DNA of 44,920 nt from contig JAEUVZ010000017.1 in assembly GCA_016786665.1 (NCBI GenBank), positions 1 to 44,920 of the forward strand. Direction: 5' to 3'. A program made the translations under genes and the position numbers. Numbering within the stretch: position 1 is the first letter of the stretch; the number at the start of each line of letters is the position of its first letter. The DNA comes from Flavipsychrobacter sp. (GTDB taxonomy: Bacteria > Bacteroidota > Bacteroidia > Chitinophagales > Chitinophagaceae). The notes beneath the pieces were generated by a model. That model ran no database searches. It was not told where the DNA came from and was given only the letters and a program-made list of their open reading frames with translations. Below are positions 1 through 7,988 of the stretch, piece after piece.

Positions 1-1
1 G

Positions 2-448
2 ATACTGAACGACCTGGTAAATGGCGGCAACGCGAACGCGAAGTGGTTGTGGAACACGGGCGCTACCACGTTCAACCTGGTAGTTCGGGAGCCGGGCGTG
101 TACAGCGCACGGGTAGAAATAGATGGCTGTGCTACATCCGACAGTGTATGGGTGAAGAAGGATTGCTACCTGGATATCCCGAATGCGTTCAGCCCTGATG
201 GGGACAACAACAACGATTACTTCCTTCCCCGCCAGTGGCTGTCGGAAGGGGTGACGATGTTCCAGATGAGCATCTACAACCGCTGGGGCCAGGAGGTGTA
301 CACGACCAAACAGGTAGACGGCCGAGGCTGGGATGGCAAGTTCAACGGGGTGGACCAGCCGCAGGGCGTGTATGTATACGTTATAAAAGTACAATTCAAG
401 AATGGGGTAGAGGAGAAGAAGCAAGGAAACGTAACCCTGCTGCGATAG
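2..448 (+). CDS. C-terminal part of a secreted protein with T9SS type-B (gliding-motility-associated) sorting domain
   Basis: The reading frame is open from the first complete codon of the window, so the gene is truncated by the window edge and only its last 148 codons are visible. The end is a gliding-motility-associated C-terminal (CHU_C, T9SS type B) domain: IPNAFSPDGDNNNDYF, IYNRWGQEVY, GWDGKFNGV and a YVYVIKVQF strand. In this family the domain directs export through the type IX system and retention at the cell surface. The visible part is a close paralogue of the end of the 1027-aa protein at 2670-5753, down to the final QGNVTLLR. The missing N-terminal part probably holds PKD or Ig-like repeats, by analogy with that paralogue. 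A strong terminator follows at 475. What ligand or surface structure it serves cannot be said. Confidence 0.9.
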   Translation: MLNDLVNGGNANAKWLWNTGATTFNLVVREPGVYSARVEIDGCATSDSVWVKKDCYLDIPNAFSPDGDNNNDYFLPRQWLSEGVTMFQMSIYNRWGQEVYTTKQVDGRGWDGKFNGVDQPQGVYVYVIKVQFKNGVEEKKQGNVTLLR

Positions 449-474
449 ATGATTCCCCCGTATAAAGTAACTCT

Positions 475-503
475 GGAGCCGGCTGCTGCCGGCTCCTTTT
501 TTT
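475..503 (+). terminator. Rho-independent terminator
   Basis: A perfect 9-bp stem (GGAGCCGGC / GCCGGCTCC) with a TGCT loop is followed by seven T residues. It lies 26 bp after the stop codon of the truncated type-B sorting-domain gene. Confidence 0.9.
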
Positions 504-577
504 CTGCGCGACATTAAAATTCTCTTAGAAGACATCCATAAGGGCAATCGCTGCGTAAATAGGCTAAAACCAAGCTT

Positions 578-2491
578 ATGATACGCAGAATTTTACCATG
601 CGCTGCTTTAGCGCTTTCCCTGGCGACGGCCCAGGCAGATGCCCAGCAGATAGTGGGCCTTACTACCAACAATATGCTCACTTCTTTTGATGCGGCTACC
701 CCTGGTATGGTAACGGCGATGCAATCCCTGTCGGGAGTAGACGCGGGCCAAACTATAGTAGGGATAGATTATCGCCCCAATACCGGTGAATTGTACGGGC
801 TGGGCTATGATGCCACACAGATGATGAACAACGCCCGGCTATATACCATAAACCCCACTACCGGTATGGCTACCGGCATTGGTACCGCCGTAACACTCAG
901 CCTGGGCAGCGGCAATATCGGTTTTGATTTTAACCCTACGGTAGACCGCATCAGGGTAGTGGCAGCCAATGGCGCCAACTATCGCCTGCACCCGGTAACA
1001 GGCGCTATTGCCGCTACAGATGGCAACCTGGCATATGCGGCTGGCGACGCCAACGATGGTGCTACACCCTCAGTAGGCTCAGTGGCCTACACCAATAGCT
1101 ATATAGGAGCGGAAACAACTACCCTGTTTGGTATAGACGATGCGCTTGGCATACTGCTGACACAGAATCCTCCCAACAATGGCATACTCAATACCATAGG
1201 CTCTACGGGACTGATGTATAACATGATGGACCTTTCCACTGATTTTGATATTTACTTCGATTCGGCCACGAAGACCAATATGGCCTACCTGGCAGCCAAT
1301 ACCGGTACCAGTATGAGCGATGACCTGTATACCATTGACCTGGCTACGGGAGCTACGACCATGGTGGGTACTATCGGTACCGGCAACGTGGAGCTAAAGG
1401 ATATTGCAGTGGTTATTACCCGCAATACACCGGCGCTTAGCGGTAACCTGGTATATGCACTTACCCGTATGAGCGGGCACCTTGTTTCGTTTGATAGTGA
1501 GAACCCATCGTACCTGCGCACCTGGATGCCTGTAACGGGCGTTGCTACCGGACAGGTATTGGTAGGCATGGACGTTCGCCCGGCCAACCTGCAGCTCTAT
1601 GCCCTGGGATACAATTCCACCAACGATGAGTACCAGCTCTACACTATGGACCCGGCCACGGCCATGTGTACCCCGGTAGGGGCCACAGGTACCCTGATGC
1701 TGGGGATGGGCAGCGTTGGTTTTGATTTCAATCCCACGGTAGACAGGATAAGAGTAGTAGGCAGCAATGGCGCTAACTACCGGCTGAATCCGCTGAATGG
1801 CATGATAGCGGCTACGGACACTATGCTTACTTATGCAATGGGAGATGTGGCATTCGGCACTATGCCTTCCGTAGGCAGTGTGGCCTACACCAATAGCTAT
1901 ATGGGTGCTACCAGCACTATGCTCTACGGGCTGGAAGATGCCACTGGTTCCCTGGTTGGGATACCTGCGCCTAACTCGGGCGTAATGAATACCCTGAACG
2001 CCAATCTGTTTATGGTAAATATGATGGACATGACCAGCGATATAGATATGTTCTTCGACTCTACCTCAGGTGGTTCGGATATCGCCTACCTGTCGGTGAA
2101 TACGGGCAGCAGCAACAACGACGATTTTTATATGATGACCACTATGGGCATGCCGATGATGGTAGGCTCTATAGGCCTGGGTGTTGGCATAAAGGATATA
2201 GCGGCCCAATTGCAGTACACCGGCATGACTTCCCTTTCTGCTGGTTCGGTGAGCAAAGCAGGAACGGTGCTTTCCGTATATCCTAACCCGGCAAGTAATA
2301 GCTTAAACATTTTGCTGCCGTCGGATGTTAATGATATGGAAGCTATTGTTACCGATGTAACAGGCCGTGAAGTTTTGCGCACGGCGCAGCGCAATGTAGC
2401 CATCGGGCACCTGGCAAGTGGGGTGTACCTGTTGCAGGTTTCGGCAGGGAATGGTGAGCAATATGCTCCTGTAAGATTTGTAAAAGAATAA
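578..2491 (+). CDS. Secreted DUF4394 protein (two tandem copies) with T9SS type-A sorting domain
   Basis: The 637-aa product starts with a signal peptide (MIRRILPCAALALSLA...ADAQ). It then has two homologous halves of about 260 residues each (roughly 25-285 and 290-545). Each half carries the DUF4394 signature: a GLTTNN/LTRMSG start, VGIDYRPN or VGMDVRPA, LYTINP or LYTMDP, GFDFNPTVDRIRVV, NGANYRL, and SVGSVAYTNSY. The last ~75 residues are a type-A T9SS sorting domain (VYPNPASNSLNILLP ... GVYLLQV). The domain predicts a beta-propeller-like fold, but no enzymatic activity is established for the family. The product is probably surface-attached or secreted. It sits between two paralogous T9SS type-B proteins, each unit closed by its own terminator, so it is probably monocistronic. 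Confidence 0.88.
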   Translation: MIRRILPCAALALSLATAQADAQQIVGLTTNNMLTSFDAATPGMVTAMQSLSGVDAGQTIVGIDYRPNTGELYGLGYDATQMMNNARLYTINPTTGMATGIGTAVTLSLGSGNIGFDFNPTVDRIRVVAANGANYRLHPVTGAIAATDGNLAYAAGDANDGATPSVGSVAYTNSYIGAETTTLFGIDDALGILLTQNPPNNGILNTIGSTGLMYNMMDLSTDFDIYFDSATKTNMAYLAANTGTSMSDDLYTIDLATGATTMVGTIGTGNVELKDIAVVITRNTPALSGNLVYALTRMSGHLVSFDSENPSYLRTWMPVTGVATGQVLVGMDVRPANLQLYALGYNSTNDEYQLYTMDPATAMCTPVGATGTLMLGMGSVGFDFNPTVDRIRVVGSNGANYRLNPLNGMIAATDTMLTYAMGDVAFGTMPSVGSVAYTNSYMGATSTMLYGLEDATGSLVGIPAPNSGVMNTLNANLFMVNMMDMTSDIDMFFDSTSGGSDIAYLSVNTGSSNNDDFYMMTTMGMPMMVGSIGLGVGIKDIAAQLQYTGMTSLSAGSVSKAGTVLSVYPNPASNSLNILLPSDVNDMEAIVTDVTGREVLRTAQRNVAIGHLASGVYLLQVSAGNGEQYAPVRFVKE

Positions 2492-2523
2492 GTGCGTTTT
2501 CATAGGTACAGGGTGAATAGTAG

Positions 2524-2557
2524 AAAACGGCTGCCGGTGAGCAGCCGTTTTTCTTTT
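2524..2557 (+). terminator. Rho-independent terminator
   Basis: An 11-bp stem (AAAACGGCTGC / GCAGCCGTTTT) with a 6-nt loop runs into a T-rich tail (TTTTTCTTTTT). It lies 32 bp after the DUF4394 gene. Confidence 0.9.
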
Positions 2558-2669
2558 TGCCATGTATTTATAATCGCGAGGAGGATATATTGATAGAATA
2601 TTTAAATATAAAGTGATATTTTCGTGCAGTTTGCTAACCATTTTTGGATAAAACGCTGTCTTATACCAT

Positions 2670-5600
2670 ATGAGAAAATTTGTACACGCACGTACTTATA
2701 CATTGTTTTTTACCCTTATGCTCGGCCTGGTCGGTTTCCGGGCAGGAGCGCAAACCGATATTGACTTCTGGTTTGCCGCACCGGAGGTATCTACCAGCAA
2801 CCAGACATTCGATTTGCCCATTATTATCCGTATGACCACGGGTAATGCCGCGGCCACAGTTACCATTTCTCAACCAGCGGGTGGGGGTATGCCCAACCAG
2901 GTAGTGAATATACCGGCCAACAGTACACAATCGGTAGACCTATCCGCGTGGCTGAACATCATAGAGTCGCAGCCCGCCAATACCGTTCTCAACTACGGCC
3001 TGCGCGTTCAGTCAACCGCTCCTATCACCGCCTATTACGAAGTAGTGAGCCTGCAATGTCTCTGCAACCCCGAAATATTTGTATTGAAAGGTGCTAACGC
3101 GCTGGGCACGGACTTCTGGATACCTTCTCAGAATTACCTGGATAACAACCAGAGCTACGTTCCCAATCCGCGTTCTTCCTTTGATATAATTGCTACGCAG
3201 AACAATACTACCGTTACCATTACCCCCTCCAACGATGTAGTGGGACACCTGGCGGGCATCGCCTATACCGTGGTGCTGAATGCCGGGCAGGTATATTCCG
3301 CTACTGCCGCCAACTGGCAGGCGGCGCTGCATTTGCAGGGCTCGCGGGTGACGGCCGATGCCCCTATCGCTATCACCGTAAAGGATGACTTGCTTTCCGG
3401 TACTCCCTACGGTGGCTGTGCCGACCTGGCAGGCGACCAGATCATTCCTACCAATATTATTGGCGATGAGTATATTGCTATGGATGGCGCGCTGAATGCT
3501 CCCTACGACCAAATGTTTATTACCGCCACGCAGAACAATACCGCCATCAGCAGGAACGGCATACTGCTCGCTACCATCAATGCCGGGCAGACCTACCAGT
3601 TCGATATTGCGGGTAATTCCTGCTACATACAGACATCCAGCCCTGCTTACTGTTACCAGCTGAGCGGTATAGGGTGCGAAGTAGGAACGGCTGTACTGCC
3701 GCAGATAGACTGCTCCGGCAGTACATCCGTATCGTTCAACCGTTCTTCCCCCAACGACCTGTACATCAACCTGATGGTAGAAGCTGGCGGTGAAGGCAAC
3801 TTCCTGGTAAATGGCGTAGCGGGCGTAGTAACGGCTGGTATGTTCGCCGTAGTGCCCGGCACCGGCGGCCAATGGTTGGCGGCACAGGTACCCCTCCCGG
3901 TAAACCAATATGCACAGGGTTCTGTAATTAGGGTAGACAATACTACCAACCGATTTCACCTGGGTGTGCTGGATGGCAGTGTATCTTCCGGTGCGCGTTT
4001 TGGTTACTTCAGCGACTACGGCGGTATCCCTTCCGATGCCAGCACTACTACCTATGAGCTTTGCGAAGGCGATGATATATTGCTCTTTGCCGATAGCATA
4101 GATGGCGCGTTCTATCAATGGACTGGCCCCAACAACTGGACCTCTAATGCGGAAGACCCGGTGATTACCAACGCTACCCCCAACATGTCGGGTACTTACA
4201 CGCTGGTTGTTACCGCCAACGGTTGCACTTCCTCGCAAGACACGGTCAACATTACCGTTCATCCTACGCCCAATCCTCCCGTTATCAACTATGTGGCTTT
4301 TTACTGTACCAACGACCAGTTTGTACCCTTTACGGTTAATGGCCAGAATGTGCAGTATTACGATTCAGCCACGGGTGGAACGGCTACTTCTACCGCCCCA
4401 ACCGTAGACCCAACCGTACCCGGCACCTATTACTGGTGGGCGTCGCAAACCGTGAACGGCTGTGAAGGCCCGCGTACACCTATTGTGATAACAGTATATC
4501 CCACCTTCGTGGCCGACTTTGTTTTTGATATTAACTATGGCTGTGCCGGCGATACGGTAGCCTTTACCAATACCTCCATAGGCGCGCCAAACTACGTATG
4601 GGATTTTGGCGATGGCTCACCGCTGGATACCAATGCCAATCCCGTGCATGTGTACGATACGCAAGGGGTCTTTACCATTAAGCTGAAAGTCTTTACCGAT
4701 AATTGTATGGACTCTGTGGAGCAGCAGGTGAACCTGGTGCATCCGCTGGCCGCCGCCTTTACTACAGATGCCGATACTATATGCCAGAATTCCGCCATTA
4801 CCTTCACCGATGCGTCTACGTACGTAACCACCAATAATATAACACCTTCCTATTACTGGAACTTCGGCGACGGAGCTACCAGCAACCTGCAGAACCCGGT
4901 GCATCCCTACACCGTATCCGGTGTGTACGCCGTGAGCATGATCATTACCGATTTTGTGCCTTGCATGGATACGGTCTATCATACTGTATATGTCGATTCT
5001 ACATCGATGGTGGAGATAATGGCCAGTGAAAACCCCATTTGCGCGGGCGAAGCGGTCACCTTTACCGGTGTGTATTCCGACATAGGGTTGAATACCATCA
5101 GTTGGGACTTTGGTGATGGTATCGTAGTGGCAGATGCGGACCCCGCCCGCCATACCTACGAATATGCCGGCAGCTACCTTATTAAACTCAGTACCGACTA
5201 CCGCGTGTGCCGCGACACTACGGCCGAGTACACCATACTGGTAAAGCCACACCCGGTTATCAACCTGGGGCCGGATACCGCTATGTGCCCTAACTCTGAG
5301 CCACTGGTACTGGCCGACCTTGTAAACGCCGGCAATGCCAATGCTACCTGGATATGGAATACAGGCTCTACTACATTCAATGCTGTAGCAGCTCAGCCCG
5401 GCACCTATTATGCGCGTGTTTCTATTGATGGCTGCGCGGCTTCAGATACCGTATGGGTTCGGAAAGACTGCTACCTGGATGTACCGAATGCGTTCAGTCC
5501 TGATGGCGATAACCTTAACGACTATTTCATTCCCCGCCAATGGCTCTCCCGGGGAGTTTCCTCTTTCAGTATGACTATCTACAACCGTTGGGGCCAGGAG

Positions 5601-5753
5601 GTATTCACTACCACCAACATTGATGGCAGAGGCTGGGATGGCAAGTTCAATGGAGTAGACCAGCCGCAGGGTGTTTACGTGTACGTGATACAAGTGCAGT
5701 TCAAAAATGGTGTACAGGAGAAGAAGCAGGGCAACGTAACACTGCTGAGATAG
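2670..5753 (+). CDS. Large secreted PKD/Ig-like repeat protein, T9SS type-B sorting domain
   Basis: The 1027-aa product has an N-terminal signal peptide (FFTLMLGLVGFRAGAQ). About residues 28-450 resemble the IgGFc-binding N-terminal family seen in Bacteroidota surface proteins (GTDFWIPSQ, VTITPSNDV, ITVKDDLLSG..GGCADLAGDQI). Two Ig-like domains follow (~455-530 and ~535-610), then three PKD domains with the hallmark WDFGDG / WNFGDG / WDFGDG motifs (~615-870). The gliding-motility-associated type-B sorting domain is at ~925-1027. The domain order is typical of long adhesins or surface filaments exported by T9SS. Binding specificity is unknown. The final ~130 residues are nearly the same as the truncated gene at the window start, which points to an old tandem duplication around the DUF4394 gene. 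Confidence 0.9.
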   Translation: MRKFVHARTYTLFFTLMLGLVGFRAGAQTDIDFWFAAPEVSTSNQTFDLPIIIRMTTGNAAATVTISQPAGGGMPNQVVNIPANSTQSVDLSAWLNIIESQPANTVLNYGLRVQSTAPITAYYEVVSLQCLCNPEIFVLKGANALGTDFWIPSQNYLDNNQSYVPNPRSSFDIIATQNNTTVTITPSNDVVGHLAGIAYTVVLNAGQVYSATAANWQAALHLQGSRVTADAPIAITVKDDLLSGTPYGGCADLAGDQIIPTNIIGDEYIAMDGALNAPYDQMFITATQNNTAISRNGILLATINAGQTYQFDIAGNSCYIQTSSPAYCYQLSGIGCEVGTAVLPQIDCSGSTSVSFNRSSPNDLYINLMVEAGGEGNFLVNGVAGVVTAGMFAVVPGTGGQWLAAQVPLPVNQYAQGSVIRVDNTTNRFHLGVLDGSVSSGARFGYFSDYGGIPSDASTTTYELCEGDDILLFADSIDGAFYQWTGPNNWTSNAEDPVITNATPNMSGTYTLVVTANGCTSSQDTVNITVHPTPNPPVINYVAFYCTNDQFVPFTVNGQNVQYYDSATGGTATSTAPTVDPTVPGTYYWWASQTVNGCEGPRTPIVITVYPTFVADFVFDINYGCAGDTVAFTNTSIGAPNYVWDFGDGSPLDTNANPVHVYDTQGVFTIKLKVFTDNCMDSVEQQVNLVHPLAAAFTTDADTICQNSAITFTDASTYVTTNNITPSYYWNFGDGATSNLQNPVHPYTVSGVYAVSMIITDFVPCMDTVYHTVYVDSTSMVEIMASENPICAGEAVTFTGVYSDIGLNTISWDFGDGIVVADADPARHTYEYAGSYLIKLSTDYRVCRDTTAEYTILVKPHPVINLGPDTAMCPNSEPLVLADLVNAGNANATWIWNTGSTTFNAVAAQPGTYYARVSIDGCAASDTVWVRKDCYLDVPNAFSPDGDNLNDYFIPRQWLSRGVSSFSMTIYNRWGQEVFTTTNIDGRGWDGKFNGVDQPQGVYVYVIQVQFKNGVQEKKQGNVTLLR

Positions 5754-5818
5754 ATTTTGAATCGCGCCAAAAATAGTTGGTGAGCGCCAATACCTTGATT
5801 TTAAAATTGACGACCTTA

Positions 5819-5864
5819 CATAAAAGCAAAACGGCTGCGAATTCGCAGCCGTTTTGCTTTTATG
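5819..5864. terminator. Bidirectional terminator: perfect 46-nt palindrome
   Basis: Every base from 5819 to 5864 pairs with its partner around the central GAATTC. The arms read CATAAAAGCAAAACGGCTGC and its complement. The A-rich arm becomes a T-rich tail on either strand. It lies between the convergent 2670-5753 gene and htpG, so it can end both transcripts. Confidence 0.88.
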
Positions 5865-5951
5865 ACTTTTGCATAGCCCGGGCTAATCTGTTACTTCCCG
5901 TTCACTTATCAACCTATCTCCTAACAGCCCTGGTTAATCTGCTTAATCAGT

Positions 5952-7862
5952 TTAATCGCGGTTCAGGCTTTGTACACTCCTTTTCACAAACTCCGTTAGT
6001 TCCGCACCGGTGAGCATACCCTGCGCCAGCAGTGCCAGGTCGAAGGCCTGCTTGGTGAGTGTGGCCTGCTCGGTGGCGTCTTCCGTTTTCAGGATGCGGG
6101 ATATAAGCGGGTGGTTGCCATTCAGCGATACCTTGTAGCTGTCCGGCATGGTACCGTAGAAGCCCATCATTCCGCCTCCGCCCATCTTCGACATTTCCTT
6201 CATCCGCCGCATGAATTCATCCATGGTTACGGTTACCGGCATTTCATCGGGGCTCAGGCTTTCCACCGATACCTGCATATTCGGCTGGGCGATGCTGGTT
6301 TCGAACAGCGTTTTTATTTGGGCCGACTCTTCTTCCGTGAGCACGGCGGGGATGGCTTCCTCTTTTTCTATCAGCTTGCCTATCACATCCGCGTCTACGC
6401 GCTTCAGCGAGGTCTTTTCCAGCTTATGTTCCAGGTGAGAGATAAAGTGATTGTCGATGGGCGAATCCATCAGCAGCACATCATACTCCTTCCTTGTGGC
6501 CGACTGGATAAAACCATCGTGCTTTTCGGGCTCAGCGGTATAGAGGTACACTACGGTGCCGTTCTTATCGGTTTGCAGGGGTGCCACCTTGTTTCGGTAC
6601 TCTTCCAGGGTAAACCGCTCGTTGCGGGTGTTTTCCAGCAGCGCGTAGTCTTTGGCTTTTTCGTAGAACTTCTCGTCGGAAAGCATTCCGTATTTTACGA
6701 ACAGGCCTATGTCATTCCATTTTTGCTCAAACGCTTTGCGGTCATTCTTAAAGAGTTCAGAGAGCTTGTCGGCTACTTTCTTGGTAATGTAGCTGTTTAT
6801 CTTCTTTACATTGCTGTCCGCCTGCAGGAAGCTGCGCGATACATTCAGTGGTATATCGGGTGAGTCTATTACACCGTGCAGCAGCATCAGGAATTCCGGT
6901 ACTATGTCTTTTACTTCGTCGGTAATAAATACCTGGCGAGAGTACAGCTTTATTTTATTGCGCTGAAACTCCATTTCCTTTTTGATGCGCGGGAAGTACA
7001 GCACACCCGTCAGGTTGAAGGGGTAGTCCACATTCAGGTGTATCCAGAACAGGGGCTCTTCGCTAAAGGGGTACAGCTCGTTGTAGAAGTTCAGGTAGTC
7101 CTGGTCGGTGAGGTCGGTGGGCGATTTCGTCCAGATAGGGTGGGTGGTGTTAATGATGTTCGGCACCTCCACCTCTTTATATTTGGTCTTTCCTTCTTCG
7201 TCTTCGCCATCCTCCACACGTTCTGTCTTCAGGCCAAACTGTATAGGTATCGGCAGGAACTTGCCATACTTATCCAGTATCACCTGCAGCTTGTGCTCTT
7301 CCAGGAACTCTTCCGACTCCGCGTTCACGTGCAGGATGATGTCGGTACCGCGGCTTATGCGGTTGCCCTCGGTGATTTCAAATTCGGTGCTGCCATCGCA
7401 TATCCACCGGGCGGGAACCGCGCCTTCCTGGTAAGACAATGTCTGTATCTCCACCTTATCGGCTACCATGAAAGCGGAATAGAAACCGAGGCCGAACTTA
7501 CCGATGATCTCGTTCGCGTCTTTAGCCTCCTTAAACTTCTCCATGAACTCGGTAGCGCCGGAGAAGGCTATCTGGTTAATGTATTTTTTGATTTCTTCCG
7601 CGGTCATACCCAGGCCGTTGTCGGAGATGGTGATGGTACGGGCTTCCGGGTCTACCGATACCTGTACCTTCAGGTCGCCCAGTTCGCCGTTGAATGTTCC
7701 CAGCGACGACAAGCGCTTTATTTTCTGAATGGCATCTACGGCGTTGGATACCAGCTCGCGCAGGAATATCTCGTTGTCGGAATAAAGGAATTTCTTAATG
7801 ATTGGGAAGATGTTTTCCGTGTGGATGGAAATGGTCCCTTTTTCTTGTACTGTACTTTCCAT
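5952..7862 (-). CDS. htpG: Molecular chaperone HtpG (bacterial Hsp90)
   Basis: The 636-aa product is full length for Bacteroidota HtpG. The N-terminal GHKL ATPase domain is clear: the NAVDAIQKI helix with its metal-binding Asn, the DNGLGMT ATP-lid start, and the GKFGLGFYSAFMVADKV glycine-rich segment. The middle domain follows (VLYFPR, LYSRQVFITD, GVIDSPDIPLNVSR with the conserved catalytic-loop Arg). The C-terminal dimerisation part is present to the end. It is a cytosolic dimeric ATP-dependent chaperone for folding and stress recovery. The start MESTVQEKGTISIHTENIF matches the family N-terminus. It is monocistronic, convergent with the upstream surface-protein gene and divergent from the NHL-repeat gene. 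No clear heat-shock operator was seen upstream. Confidence 0.97.
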   Translation of the reverse strand: MESTVQEKGTISIHTENIFPIIKKFLYSDNEIFLRELVSNAVDAIQKIKRLSSLGTFNGELGDLKVQVSVDPEARTITISDNGLGMTAEEIKKYINQIAFSGATEFMEKFKEAKDANEIIGKFGLGFYSAFMVADKVEIQTLSYQEGAVPARWICDGSTEFEITEGNRISRGTDIILHVNAESEEFLEEHKLQVILDKYGKFLPIPIQFGLKTERVEDGEDEEGKTKYKEVEVPNIINTTHPIWTKSPTDLTDQDYLNFYNELYPFSEEPLFWIHLNVDYPFNLTGVLYFPRIKKEMEFQRNKIKLYSRQVFITDEVKDIVPEFLMLLHGVIDSPDIPLNVSRSFLQADSNVKKINSYITKKVADKLSELFKNDRKAFEQKWNDIGLFVKYGMLSDEKFYEKAKDYALLENTRNERFTLEEYRNKVAPLQTDKNGTVVYLYTAEPEKHDGFIQSATRKEYDVLLMDSPIDNHFISHLEHKLEKTSLKRVDADVIGKLIEKEEAIPAVLTEEESAQIKTLFETSIAQPNMQVSVESLSPDEMPVTVTMDEFMRRMKEMSKMGGGGMMGFYGTMPDSYKVSLNGNHPLISRILKTEDATEQATLTKQAFDLALLAQGMLTGAELTEFVKRSVQSLNRD

Positions 7863-7988
7863 ATTTATAGTAGTGTTTTTCTATGTGTTGTTTATCAAGG
7901 AGCGTTCCAAAGCCATGGGATTGACAAAATGGCACGCTGATTAAAGATATTTTTATTATATTGCTTATATATTCATCCTTACCTCATC

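Noticed and set aside
2590-2624. Possible promoter TTG-N24-TATTTTCG before the PKD-repeat gene
   Set aside because: The spacer is longer than in the good promoters of this window (18-20 bp) and the -7 box has a mismatch.
3012-4262. 416-codon open frame on the minus strand
   Set aside because: It is the exact antisense of the PKD/IgGFc-like surface gene, has no signal or family motif, and arises from the codon bias of that gene.
6111-7940. Long + strand open frames over htpG
   Set aside because: They mirror the htpG codons on the opposite strand and read as biased composition only.
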